From NCBI RefSeq assembly GCF_014337925.2, contig NZ_CP143423.1:2820501-2884500 (forward strand): 64,000 nucleotides of DNA. Reading direction: 5' to 3'. The first letter of the stretch is position 1; each line of letters opens with the position of its first letter. Positions 1 through 8,740 of the stretch are shown piece by piece. Source of the stretch: Roseobacter fucihabitans (GTDB taxonomy: Bacteria > Pseudomonadota > Alphaproteobacteria > Rhodobacterales > Rhodobacteraceae). The position numbers were made by a program, and so were the translations under genes. The notes under the pieces are model-generated. The model was not told the origin of the DNA. It made no database searches and worked only from the letters and a program-made list of their open reading frames with translations.

Positions 1-247
1 CAGGCGCGTAAAGCTTGGCATAGCCTTTGTAGCCGTCGGCTTGGAGGATGCTGCGGGCATCTGCCAGATGGGTCAGGACATGCTCTTCCTTCCAGTCTGG
101 CGCAAACCGATAGACAGCGCCGGGCGGTGCGCCCCCCGCCCAAGGACGTTGGTCCTGCACACAGGCCCGGATCCGGCCTTGCTTGACACCTTTGCCAGGT
201 CCTTTGTCGCGCCTTGAACGATCCGGCACCCGGATCGGCGTGTCATC

Positions 248-288
248 CACTGGCTGGCAGGGCATTGCGCAGCAATCTGCCGAGAGGG
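248..288 (-). repeat. Short palindromic insert, copy 1 (41 bp, inside IS66 tnpC)
   Basis: Read on the minus strand it starts CCCTCTCGG and carries the hairpin ATTGC-TGC-GCAAT, flanked by GGC and GCC, followed by a CTGCC tail. It interrupts tnpC between the codons for LLHA and DDTP. Excising 41 bases restores the IS66 frame exactly. It belongs to the same family as the copies at 1121, 15858, 39455 and 39544. Confidence 0.75.
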
Positions 289-381
289 GGCGTGCAGCAG
301 ATCGCTGCCCATGATGTGCGCCTCGATCCGTTCAATAATGGGCGACAGTGTTTTCATGGCACGGCCACCCTGGGCTGCGCC

Positions 382-436
382 CGTTCACACCTCAGACTGT
401 CCCCCGGGACAGCCCGTAGCTTCGCGAACCGGTGCT
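382..436. repeat. Second type of palindromic insert (55 bp, inside IS66 tnpC)
   Basis: This stretch separates the tnpC codons for LVGWV from those for GAAQGGRAMKTL and brings an in-frame stop. It contains a perfect 7-bp stem, CTGTCCC and GGGACAG (397-412), and a TTCGCGAA palindrome (421-428). It does not match the CCCTCTCGG family, so it is listed as a different insert type. The ends were set by removing the bases that break the transposase frame and may be off by a few bases. Confidence 0.55.
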
Positions 437-1120
437 CACCCAGCCGACCAGCGTGGTTTCGGGAATGTCGCCCCCCATACGCGCAAAGATCTCATGCTGG
501 CGATATAACGGAAGGTGATCGTCGAACTTCGACACCCGCTGAGCGACGGGCGATGCCTGCATCGCCAAGAGGGGCACATGCGCCAGCAGGTCTGGCCCTG
601 CCATGCTGCCCGGGATCGGACGGCCTGGCGCGGGCTCCTGCACCATCTTTTCGCAACGACGGCAGGATTTCCTGATCCGGACGATCTGCACAACCTTCAT
701 CCGTGCGGCGATCATGTCGAGAAGTTCGCTGACATCCTCGCCCACGACGCGCAGATCGCCACCACAGTCGGGGCAGCACGTGCCCGGATCAAGCTCACGG
801 CGTTCTCGCAGGGTCACCTTCGACACACGCGGGCAGCGGCGCAAAACGGGCGCGCAGGGCTCATCAGCGGCCGGTGCGTCCTGACCTTCGTCGATCATCG
901 CGTCATCGTCTTCGGCCACGGCGACCAGCAGGTCTTCGAGCGCCGGTTCCAGCTGCTTGATCTTCTCTGAGGATTTGCCAAAAGCCAGTTTCTGGAGTTT
1001 GGCGATCCGCAGCCGAAGGGCCTGAACCGGTTGATCGTGGACCCGCAAGGTCGCTGTGATCCTGGCGTTCTCTGCCTGCAATTCCGCGATCATCGCCTTC
1101 AAAACAGCGGGATCATCCGT

Positions 1121-1162
1121 TTGCCCGGCAGGGCATTGCGCGAAGCCAATATCCCGAGAGGG
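1121..1162 (-). repeat. Short palindromic insert, copy 2 (about 42 bp, at the start of IS66 tnpC)
   Basis: On the minus strand it reads CCCTCTCGGGATATTGG, then GCTTCGC, then GCAATGCCCTGCCGGGCAA. The arms GGGATATTG and CAATGCCC pair with one bulge. It sits directly before the codons TDDPAVLKAM that begin the conserved part of TnpC, so it probably displaced the natural start. This copy best preserves the family tail TGCCGGGCAA. Confidence 0.7.
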
Positions 1163-1172
1163 GGAGAGGTTT

Positions 1173-1685
1173 TCAGCAGGTTTCGACAGGCGTCTGATTA
1201 CCAGAAAGCAGGCCAAAGCACCATATAAATAACGCAAATACAGACGCAAAATCACCCCACACGCGCAGGCGGAGCCCCCCCAATCCAGACGCCGCCAGTC
1301 GATCGAGCATCGCGAGCTGCGCTGACGTCATCCGCACAGCCCCGTCTTGGGCGCTTGGCCACGGGAAACGGCAACGTTCCAGCACCTTGTAACAGAGACA
1401 AAAGCCCTGGCCATCCCAATACAGCAGCTTGATCCGATCCCCACGCCGCCCCCGGAACGCAAACACGGCACCACTGGCAGGCTTCTGCCGCCACGCGTAA
1501 ATTTGTTGTCGCCTTATCTCATGGCGCTGCGCCACCTGTGTAACGCTCGCCCCACCAACCCCAACCGACATGACAATCTCGAGCTTGTGATCACCATGCC
1601 AGAAGCGTCGTCGCTCAGCCCCAATAAGTTCACCACAAATCACAAATCCCGCATAAAAGACGTCGCTAATGACGTCTTTAAACAC
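1173..1685 (-). pseudogene. Fused remnant of IS66 TnpA and TnpB
   Basis: One 170-codon open frame begins with a TnpA (Orf1) segment, RRFWHGDHKLEIV followed by a helix-turn-helix region ending QQIYAWRQK. It passes directly into the C-terminal half of TnpB (Orf2), GAVFAFRGRRGDRIKLLYWDG and DGAVRMTSAQLAML. The C-terminus of TnpA and the N-terminal half of TnpB are missing, so an in-frame deletion has welded the two genes. The last 40 or so codons are read-through of non-coding sequence. No function is expected. Confidence 0.75.
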
Positions 1686-2177
1686 ATCTCTCAGATCATC
1701 GCGTCGTTATCAGGCAGGCCGTGCCAATCGAGCGGTTGCGCAAAGAGGCTACAATCCACCAGCTTTCGCAGTTAGGTTTCACCGATCACATGGTGTTGGA
1801 ATAAGGGCGGCAGTTCTACCTTCTCATGTCCCGGAGATTTGCAATCCCAGCATCAACTGCCTGAGATATCCAAGCAACTGCGAGTTGCCACCGGTTGAGG
1901 TGTAACTCGAAAAAACCCACATGGCTTATGTAATTTCGTCGTCTTTCTGGCCTTTGATGAAGACGTCTACGGCAATGGTACGCATGGGTCGACCCGCTTT
2001 GGCTGAACATCCTGCCTATCTCAAAAAGCGCTTGGCGCAAGACATTGACCGGTTTTCCGCTGTGCTCATCCCGAACCTGGACGCGAGGGTGATTTCTGAG
2101 GGCGGCGCTCAAAAAATTTCCTCCCTGCGTGGTGATGCAAGACGAAAGCTGCGACGTTTTTTCCAAAAGTTATCGGC
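1686..2177. other. Non-coding or unrecognised stretch
   Basis: No convincing gene is seen. Open frames of 87 codons (plus, 1921-2184) and 116 codons (minus, 1816-2166) exist, but they overlap each other and neither resembles a family I recognise. The stretch may hold further insertion-sequence debris next to the IS66 remnant. Confidence 0.5.
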
Positions 2178-3632
2178 TCAATAGGCACCCTTGCTGCTCA
2201 ACAGACTGAACGGCGTTAGGACGAGAATTTTCAAATCGAGCCAAAGCGACCAGTTCTCGATGTAAAAGAGATCATGTTTGTAGCGCGCCTCCAACTTTTG
2301 CGCGTTATCGATTTCTCCGCGCCACCCATTGATCTGCGCCCATCCTGTAATGCCCGGCGGCAGACGGTGCCGGGCAGAATACCCGTCGACGATCTGGGTA
2401 AAACGCTCTTGCTGGCTGGATTGGGCCTCAATCGCGTGGGGTCTGGGCCCCACCAGGGATAAATCTCCGCGCAACACATTGAAAAGCTGGGGCAGTTCAT
2501 CAATGGAGCTGCGGCGCAAAAAGCGGCCCACCCGGGTGACCCGTGGATCGCCTCGCGTGACCACTTGCCGCGCCTTTGGGTCCGATGCGTCTGCATACAT
2601 CGAACGAAACTTCAACACATCGATAATCCGGTCATTATAGCCATGGCGTTGCTGTCGGAACAGGATCGGCCCAGCACTTTCCAGGCGCACCGCAAGGGCT
2701 GCACACACCAAGACGGGCCACAGCAGTACCAAGGCGAAAATCGCGAAAAACACATCGAAAAGCCGCTTGGTCAGGCGACATTCCGGCGAAAAGCTTCGGC
2801 GCAGGCGCTCCAGGTAAGGGCCGCGCGCAGCGTTACGATCAAAGGCATAATCCTTGCTATAGGTGGAAATCCCGACCTCTACTGGCAACACGCGAAATTC
2901 ATCCAGCAGCCATTTTATCCGCTGTTCCGCAGCAAAGGGCAGCGCGATGATCACTAAATCGACCTCCGATGCGCGCACAAAGGCAAGAAGATCCTCATAA
3001 CCGCCAATTTTGGGTACTCCCAGCACCTGTGTCGGTGAGCGCGTATCATCGCGGTCATCGAAAATCCCGAACACCCGAATATCATTCCCCTGCCGTGCGC
3101 CCAACCCCCGGATGAGGCGCGCAGCCTCCTCTCCGCCGCCAGCAATGACCGCGCGCCGTGCAATCAGCCCGGTCTCGATCACCCATCCGACAATAACCCG
3201 CGCGCCCATCCGCGTCGGAATGATCGCCCCGCCAAGCGCCAATGCACCGGCCAGCACCGCTGCGCCAAAGCTCTCCATCGGGGCAACACCTGCGAGGCCC
3301 AATACAGGAATGATCACACACAAAAAACTGCGCATAACAAACCCGAAACGATCTGCCATGATCGCACTTCGATAAGCACCGATTGCCACCATGCTCGACA
3401 CAAACACCGCCGCTGCGAACAAAGCCCAGGTTGCCGCAATCAGGGGCTGAAATAATGCACTTTCCACGGTGCCATAAAGCATGAACCAGAAGGCCAGCGC
3501 GAAAACTGGAACATCAATACAAACGGCCACACATAACAACCACAAAGGCTCAAGCGCGCTGCGCCGCAAGCCGAGGGCCACGTTGCGGGCCGCCTCATTC
3601 AAAGTGATCGAATGTCCATCCACATGTGCCAA
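2178..3632 (-). CDS. Undecaprenyl-phosphate sugar phosphotransferase (exopolysaccharide initiation)
   Basis: This membrane enzyme should transfer a sugar 1-phosphate from a nucleotide sugar to undecaprenyl phosphate, the first step of exopolysaccharide or capsule repeat-unit assembly. The 484-residue protein has about four N-terminal membrane segments, then a Rossmann-like CoA-binding_3 domain (about residues 140-260), a further membrane helix (FDVFFAIFALVLLWPVLV) and the C-terminal bacterial sugar transferase domain. Family signatures are visible: KFRSMYADA, RRSSIDELPQLFNVLRGD and SLVGPRPHA. This is the WbaP/ExoY/WcaJ architecture; the sugar cannot be told. The annotated start is a TTG without a clear ribosome-binding site, so a start a few codons later is possible. 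No other polysaccharide gene lies nearby in the window. Confidence 0.85.
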   Translation of the reverse strand: MAHVDGHSITLNEAARNVALGLRRSALEPLWLLCVAVCIDVPVFALAFWFMLYGTVESALFQPLIAATWALFAAAVFVSSMVAIGAYRSAIMADRFGFVMRSFLCVIIPVLGLAGVAPMESFGAAVLAGALALGGAIIPTRMGARVIVGWVIETGLIARRAVIAGGGEEAARLIRGLGARQGNDIRVFGIFDDRDDTRSPTQVLGVPKIGGYEDLLAFVRASEVDLVIIALPFAAEQRIKWLLDEFRVLPVEVGISTYSKDYAFDRNAARGPYLERLRRSFSPECRLTKRLFDVFFAIFALVLLWPVLVCAALAVRLESAGPILFRQQRHGYNDRIIDVLKFRSMYADASDPKARQVVTRGDPRVTRVGRFLRRSSIDELPQLFNVLRGDLSLVGPRPHAIEAQSSQQERFTQIVDGYSARHRLPPGITGWAQINGWRGEIDNAQKLEARYKHDLFYIENWSLWLDLKILVLTPFSLLSSKGAY

Positions 3633-4052
3633 AATATCATTTTTCCCATCCCACGCCGGATCAGTTCCGCAGCTTCGGGATCAAGCTATACGCTGCATTC
3701 GGTTAAAGCCGGGTAATCAGATCTGTGAATAAGAAAAAGTATTGCCCGCCACCGGGATTTTCGAAAAGAAAGGCGCGTTAAGGTTTTGAACATCCAATTG
3801 GCACAAAGTACCGGCACGCAATCCACGATTCCTGACAAGAAGGATGTATCTATCGCAAGACCCGTCAAAGACCCCAAATGAACACGATTTCTATGAGTTA
3901 CATGTCCCTTCTTACAAATGGTGAGCAGAAATCACCGCTTGCTGAATTCCTGTAAAACGGTCAATTTGCAGCGACCGGGCGATCGCTTGCCGTGGTGTCC
4001 CCCGGGGCTGCGCAGTACAGTGCCTGGCCGGAGTATATGAGCGAGACAGGAA
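3633..4052. other. Divergent intergenic region
   Basis: These 420 bases lie between the minus-strand sugar transferase and the plus-strand aminotransferase. No gene or clear RNA was recognised. They must hold the promoters for both neighbours. A ribosome-binding sequence ACAGGAA precedes the start at 4053. Confidence 0.5.
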
Positions 4053-5312
4053 ATGACCCCGAGCCTAAGAGCGATCAGCCCCGAGATCAGAAGCCGATTT
4101 GCCCACGTGGACGCCTGCCCTTTTGAGGGACCACGCGTTTATTTCGAAAATGCCGGTGGGGCTTTGACGCTGAACAGCGTGATCGAGACCTCTGGCGTTT
4201 TTGCCGCATATCCGGATAATGCCGCGGGTCGCGATAACCCGGCCGGTGCCGCATTACGCGCCAGCATTGAGAGAGGCAAGGCAGACGCGCGGGTGTTCCT
4301 GAATGCGCCGGACGGCCAGATTTTCATCGGCGAAAGCGGGACGGAAGTGCTTTTCCGATTGGTGCGCACCGCAGCCCTTGGTGCAAAAAGCGGCGGTAAA
4401 ATGCTCGGCAGCACATTGGAGCATCCTGCCTCTCGCAGCGCCGTGGCACGTTGGGCGGAAGTGACGCAACGCCCCCACATACTGGTCCCCCACGATGATG
4501 CCACGGGGACCGTCGGCCTTGACGCCTACCTGCCCCATATCACGCCAGATTTGCGGATCGCGACGATCGTGCAGACCTCACCGGTCACGGGGATTTCGGT
4601 GGATGTCGGCGAAATCACCGCCGCTATTCGACAGGTGGCCCCGGCGTGTTTCATCATCATTGACGGGATCCAGCATGCAAGCCACGGCCAGATCGACATC
4701 GCGCAATATGGCGCGGATGGGTATGCGGTTTCGCCCTATAAGGTGTTTTCACGCCACGGTTATGGGCTTGGGTGGGCGTCGGAGCGATTGAGCGCCTGTC
4801 CCAAGGAAACCGTCATCGGCGGCAGTGAAACCAGTTGGGAGCAAGGCACACGCGACGCCGGCAGCTATGCGACGTTTTCGGATGTGGTGGCCTATTTTGC
4901 ATGGCTGGGTCGGCATTTCACCGACAGCACAGACACGCGTGCCCAGATCCTTGCCGCTGGTAAGGCGATTCAAGATCACGAGCACACCCTGATATCCGCG
5001 CTCATGCATGGCACAGGCAATCATCGGGGGTTGGCCGATATTCCCGGCGTCATGATCATCGCTGGTGCCGACAACCCGCGCCGTGAGGGCGTTATCTCCT
5101 TGACCCTGGAGGGCATGGAGGCTGGCGCTCTGGTCGGCTTTCTCAACACTCAAGGCATTCGCACGCATATTCGCAACAATGACCATTATTGCGGCAACAT
5201 TCTGTCGCCGCTGGGGTTGGAGTCCTGTGTGCGCGTGTCCATCAACCACTATAATACCGAAGACGAAGTCAGCCAGTTCTTGCAAGCCATGAATGCGGCG
5301 GCCCTGCTCTAG
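4053..5312 (+). CDS. Class V aminotransferase, cysteine desulfurase-like
   Basis: This is a PLP-dependent fold-type I enzyme of 419 residues. It has the start VYFENAGGA typical of the cysteine-desulfurase-like branch, an IIIDGIQHASHGQID segment that supplies the cofactor-binding aspartate, and a likely Schiff-base lysine at K230 in SPYKVFSRHGYG. The C-terminus has an RTHIRNNDHYC region and RVSINHYNTEDEV. Such proteins may be desulfurases, selenocysteine lyases, kynureninase-like enzymes or isopenicillin-N-epimerase-like enzymes. The sequence alone does not choose, and no Fe-S assembly genes are adjacent. It appears to be a single-gene transcript. ATG at 4053 is supported by an upstream ACAGGAA. 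Confidence 0.75.
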   Translation: MTPSLRAISPEIRSRFAHVDACPFEGPRVYFENAGGALTLNSVIETSGVFAAYPDNAAGRDNPAGAALRASIERGKADARVFLNAPDGQIFIGESGTEVLFRLVRTAALGAKSGGKMLGSTLEHPASRSAVARWAEVTQRPHILVPHDDATGTVGLDAYLPHITPDLRIATIVQTSPVTGISVDVGEITAAIRQVAPACFIIIDGIQHASHGQIDIAQYGADGYAVSPYKVFSRHGYGLGWASERLSACPKETVIGGSETSWEQGTRDAGSYATFSDVVAYFAWLGRHFTDSTDTRAQILAAGKAIQDHEHTLISALMHGTGNHRGLADIPGVMIIAGADNPRREGVISLTLEGMEAGALVGFLNTQGIRTHIRNNDHYCGNILSPLGLESCVRVSINHYNTEDEVSQFLQAMNAAALL

Positions 5313-5472
5313 GGTCTCGCTTGTCGCGCATCGCAAAGCGCAGGGATTGCGGACTTGTCTATGGCACATGGAGCTGCGCGATATGGTTCTGCGCGGGACC
5401 CAACAACCTCGAACGGGTCAAAACGACCAGATCGCGGCGCAAACAAGCGCTTTCCTCTTTAGGTTTCGGTGA

Positions 5473-6690
5473 TTAACCCTGCGATCGCTGCGCAACAACG
5501 GCCTTTGCGTCGATCAAGCCTTCAATTTGCGCGGCCGTATATCCCATTTCACTTAGAACTTCCCGTGTGTGCTGCCCAAGCAGCGGCGCGGCGGTTTCGA
5601 CCCCGGCAGGTGTTTGGCTGAATTTCACCGGATGGCCGAGGGTTCGCATTCTACCTGCGCGCGGGTGATCGACCTCCAGGATCATGTCACGCGCAAGGGT
5701 CTGCGGATCACTGTGCATTTGCAGTATATCATTCACTGGCCCAGCAGGCAGGTTCGCCGCTTCCATCTGCGCCAGCCAGTTGGCAGTCGTGTCGCGACAC
5801 AGATAGCCATTCAGGATCTCGATCAACGCAGGCAGGTTGCGGATGCGTTCGGCGTTCGAGTTGAACCGCGGATCCTGATCCAGTTCCGGGGCCTTGATCA
5901 CATCGAGAAACCGTAACCAGTTGCTTTGGTTCGCCGCCCCCACGTTGATCCACCCGTCGCTTGTGCGAAACGCCTGATAGGGCGCGTTGAGCGGATGCGC
6001 AGAGCCCAGCGGCTCCGGGGTCTTGCCGGTGGCAAAGGCGATGGCGGATTGCCAGTAGGTCTGCACAATCGCGGCCTCAAAAAGCGACGTGTCCACCTTC
6101 TGCCCCTGCCCGGTCTTGAGCATATTGGAATAGGCCGCACAGACCCCCATGGCACCCAGAATACCGGCGTTGATGTCGGAGATGGGCGCGGCGACCTTGA
6201 CCGGCGGGCGGCCCGGCCCCTCACCGGTAATTGACATGAGACCCGACATGCCTTGGGCAATCAGATCGAACCCGCCGCGTTCCGCATAAGGCCCCGTGCG
6301 CCCGAAACCGGAAATTTCACAATAGATCAGCCGGGGGTTGATTTTTGTCAATTCATCATAGGAAAGCCCCAGTTTTTCCATCGTTCCTGTACGATAATTC
6401 TCAACCACCACATCGGCCTCGGCCAGCAGTTGGCGCAGAATTTTCACCGCATCGGGGGCCTTGAGGTTCAGCGATATGCCGCGCTTGTTGCGGTTCATCA
6501 TCATATAGGCGGCGGCCTCGCCGTTGATCTCGGGCGGGGTAAAGCGGCGGCTGTCATCGCCGGTGGGTTTCTCCACCTTGATCACATCCGCGCCCATATC
6601 CGCCAACATCACCCCACAGACCGGCCCGGCCATGATATGGGCAAGTTCAATCACCTTGACGCCCTTCAGCGGTCCGCTCTTTGCGCTCAT
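5473..6690 (-). CDS. CaiB/BaiF family (class III) CoA transferase
   Basis: The protein has 405 residues, the usual length. Class III CoA transferases move CoA between carboxylic acids through an aspartyl-CoA thioester. The N-terminus LKGVKVIELAHIMAGPVCG, the block MNRNKRGISLNLK and the segment ISGFGRTGPYAERGGFDLIAQG are family hallmarks. The likely catalytic aspartate is D172 in PISDINAGILGA. It is the last gene of the six-gene operon 11612-5473 and overlaps the crotonase gene by 4 bases (ATGA), so it probably activates the acid imported by the TRAP system. Donor and acceptor acids are unknown. Confidence 0.85.
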   Translation of the reverse strand: MSAKSGPLKGVKVIELAHIMAGPVCGVMLADMGADVIKVEKPTGDDSRRFTPPEINGEAAAYMMMNRNKRGISLNLKAPDAVKILRQLLAEADVVVENYRTGTMEKLGLSYDELTKINPRLIYCEISGFGRTGPYAERGGFDLIAQGMSGLMSITGEGPGRPPVKVAAPISDINAGILGAMGVCAAYSNMLKTGQGQKVDTSLFEAAIVQTYWQSAIAFATGKTPEPLGSAHPLNAPYQAFRTSDGWINVGAANQSNWLRFLDVIKAPELDQDPRFNSNAERIRNLPALIEILNGYLCRDTTANWLAQMEAANLPAGPVNDILQMHSDPQTLARDMILEVDHPRAGRMRTLGHPVKFSQTPAGVETAAPLLGQHTREVLSEMGYTAAQIEGLIDAKAVVAQRSQG

Positions 6691-7463
6691 TTGCCCGTCC
6701 AGACCGGTTTCTTTTTGTTCAGAAAGGCTTCCATCCCGATGCGAAAATCATCGCTCATGTAGCAGGATAAGATCAGATCAGAATCCTCCACCTGCGCGAC
6801 CGTGCGATTACGCCGCATCGCCTCCTTGGTGGCGCGCAGCGTCAGGGGGGCCATGCTCCCGACCTGCTCGGCCAGTTCAGTGGCGCGTAACAGAAGCGTG
6901 GTTTCATCCGGGAGCACTTCGCTGACCAGCCCGATATTCAACGCTTCCGCCGCCTCGATCAACCGCGCGGTAAAAATCAATTCGCGCACGCGCCCCGCCC
7001 CGATCAATTCGGACAGGCGCGCAAGATTTCCGGCCCCCAGACAATTGCCCAGCGTGCGCGCAATCGGAAAGCCGAACTTGAGGCTGGCCGAGGCGATGCG
7101 GAGATCGCAGGCCGCCGCAATCGAGCCCCCGCCGCCGGTACAGGCCCCGTTGATCGCCGCGATGGTCGGCACCGGGCAGCATTCAACCGCGTTTAAGACC
7201 GCATCAATCTGGTGTTCGTAATCCAGCGCGTCCTGCGGCGTGTCAAAGGCGCGAAACTGCGTCATGTCCGTACCGGCGGCAAAGGCCTTGCCGCCCGCGC
7301 CCGATATTACCACCGTGCGCACGGACCCGCCTGTCGGGACGCCGCGACAAAGTTCTGCCAGCCGTTCATACATGGCGAAAGTCAGCGCATTGCGCGCCTG
7401 TGGCCGCTGAAACGTGATCCACAATACGCCATCGCGCAATTCATCCGTGATTTCACCATTCAT
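6687..7463 (-). CDS. Enoyl-CoA hydratase/isomerase (crotonase) family protein lacking the hydratase glutamates
   Basis: The 258-residue protein has the crotonase fold, with oxyanion-hole segments KAFAAGTDM (residues 59-67) and NGACTGGGGS. In true enoyl-CoA hydratases two glutamates follow, in GGGxE and GxPE. Here these positions are S114 (GGGGSIAAACD) and I134 (FGFPIARTLG). Ordinary hydration of a 2-enoyl-CoA is therefore unlikely; an isomerase, hydrolase, decarboxylase or other crotonase activity is more plausible. It overlaps both neighbours by 4 bases, between the TRAP permease gene and the CoA transferase gene, and so should act on the CoA ester made by the latter. Confidence 0.8.
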   Translation of the reverse strand: MNGEITDELRDGVLWITFQRPQARNALTFAMYERLAELCRGVPTGGSVRTVVISGAGGKAFAAGTDMTQFRAFDTPQDALDYEHQIDAVLNAVECCPVPTIAAINGACTGGGGSIAAACDLRIASASLKFGFPIARTLGNCLGAGNLARLSELIGAGRVRELIFTARLIEAAEALNIGLVSEVLPDETTLLLRATELAEQVGSMAPLTLRATKEAMRRNRTVAQVEDSDLILSCYMSDDFRIGMEAFLNKKKPVWTGK

Positions 7464-8740
7464 CGATAAAAATACTCCACAAGGAACATCGGCACCGAAG
7501 GCACATAGGTGCAGAGCATCAACACGGCGAGCAACACAGCGACAAACCAGACGTTGACCTTGGAGACCTCCCAGATGTTGGCACGCGCCACCGAACAGGC
7601 GGTGATCAGCACCGAGGCCACGGGCGGGGTTTGCTGTCCGATCGCGAGGTTCAGCGTGACCACCAGCCCGAAGTGCACCGGATCAATCCCCGCCGCCGTG
7701 ATCAGCGGGATGACAATCGGGATCACCAGAATGATGGCGGCTGCGGAGTGCAGAAAGAAACCGACGATCAGGAAAAAGAAGTTCAGGATCAGCAGGATCG
7801 CCCATTGCTGCGTGGTGATCGACAGGATGCCTTCGGCCAATTGCTGCGGGATTTGCGCGCGGGTCAGGAAGCCGCCCATCAGCACGGAGGCCGCCACCAG
7901 CAACATCACCACAGCTGTCTGGATACCGCCGTCCAGCATGGCCCGGCGCAGGTGGCTGAAATCGAGATTACCGTACCAGGCAGAGACGACCAGCGAGGCC
8001 AGAACGGCCAAACCCGCCGCTTCGGTCGCGGTAACGTAGCCGCCAAAAATACCGCCCAGAATGATCACCGGAAGGGTGAAGGCGGGCAGCGCATCGATAA
8101 AAGTTTCACGCAAACGGCACAGGTTGAACGCCGCTTCGGTCGGGAAATTGTAGCGTTTGGCAAAGAGATAGGCGACACTCATCAGCCCTGCGGCCCCCAG
8201 CAAGCCCGGTACGATCCCGGCCACGAACAGCTGTTCCACAGAGGTGTTTGCAGACGCCGCATAGAGGATCATCGGGATGGAGGGCGGAATGATGATGGCC
8301 AGCGACGCAGAAGAAGAGGTGACGGCGGCGGAGAATTCCTTGGAATAGCCGCGCTTTTTCATCTGCGGGATCAGGATGGAGCCCATCGCCGCGACATCCG
8401 CGACGGCGGAACCGGAGATTTCGGCGAAAAACAGGGACACGCCGATGTTGACCATCGCCAGACCACCGCGAATGAAACCGATGATGGCGGTCACGAAATT
8501 GATCAGCTTGTCGGTGATCCCACCCGCGTTCATGATGGCCCCCGCCAGCACGAACATCGGGATCGCAATCAATGAGAACTTGGTGGAACCATCATACATA
8601 TCGAGCGCAATGGTCACGAGGCTGTCCGTACCTTCGGTAAAGAGCAGCCCCAAGACACCGCACATCGCAAGCGCCACGGCGATGGGGATGTTGATGCAGA
8701 TCATCAGGAGCATCGCAATGAAAATTCCGGTGATGAGCAT
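7460..8740 (-). CDS. dctM: TRAP transporter large permease subunit (DctM family)
   Basis: This 426-residue protein is hydrophobic throughout, with about 12 membrane segments, and is the sodium-driven permease of a tripartite ATP-independent periplasmic transporter. Typical DctM segments are visible: FAEISGSAVADVAAMGSILIPQM, SASLAIIIPPSIPMILYA, EAAGLAVLASLVV and VTLNLAIGQQTPPVAS. It overlaps dctQ upstream and the crotonase gene downstream, so expression is coupled. The substrate cannot be told from the permease. Confidence 0.92.
   Translation of the reverse strand: MLITGIFIAMLLMICINIPIAVALAMCGVLGLLFTEGTDSLVTIALDMYDGSTKFSLIAIPMFVLAGAIMNAGGITDKLINFVTAIIGFIRGGLAMVNIGVSLFFAEISGSAVADVAAMGSILIPQMKKRGYSKEFSAAVTSSSASLAIIIPPSIPMILYAASANTSVEQLFVAGIVPGLLGAAGLMSVAYLFAKRYNFPTEAAFNLCRLRETFIDALPAFTLPVIILGGIFGGYVTATEAAGLAVLASLVVSAWYGNLDFSHLRRAMLDGGIQTAVVMLLVAASVLMGGFLTRAQIPQQLAEGILSITTQQWAILLILNFFFLIVGFFLHSAAAIILVIPIVIPLITAAGIDPVHFGLVVTLNLAIGQQTPPVASVLITACSVARANIWEVSKVNVWFVAVLLAVLMLCTYVPSVPMFLVEYFYR

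Larger units (their letters stand above)
1..1120 (-). pseudogene. tnpC: IS66 TnpC transposase, broken by inserts
   Basis: The minus-strand reading frame gives a typical TnpC N-terminus: a coiled-coil helix with DPAVLKAMIAELQAEN, then LAFGKSSEK, then a zinc-binding region with CCPDCGG and CRRCEK, then PLYRQHEIFARMG and IPETTLVGWV. Normal sequence resumes in other frames (MKTLSPIIERIEAHI near 358-312, then DDTPIRVPDRSRRDKG near 247-200, then THLADARSILQADGYKGYAKLY at the window edge). Two non-homologous inserts (382-436 and 248-288) separate these blocks. Removing them restores a continuous TnpC frame, so this is a recently dead gene. The DDE core lies mostly outside the window. Confidence 0.85.
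1..1685 (-). mobile_element. IS66-family insertion sequence remnant, continuing beyond the left edge
   Basis: On the minus strand the three IS66 genes can be followed in order: a TnpA-like piece (about 1685-1500), a TnpB-like piece (about 1480-1290) and a long TnpC transposase (about 1120 to the window edge). All are damaged: tnpA and tnpB are fused by a deletion, and tnpC is cut by at least two short inserts that shift the frame, with a third insert at its start. No right-hand terminal inverted repeat was identified, and the left end lies outside the window. The element is almost certainly immobile by itself. Confidence 0.85.

Noticed and set aside
3993..4005. GTGTCCCCCGGGG near 3995 and TGTCCCCCGGGA near 29190 as further copies of the second insert type
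   Set aside because: Only the central GC-rich core is shared; the flanks and the TTCGCGAA part are missing, so chance is more likely.
5473..7463. Assignment of the CoA transferase and crotonase pair as carnitine genes caiB and caiD
   Set aside because: The pairing is suggestive, but the crotonase lacks the hydratase glutamates and the neighbours (aminotransferase, hydroxyacid dehydrogenase) do not fit carnitine metabolism.
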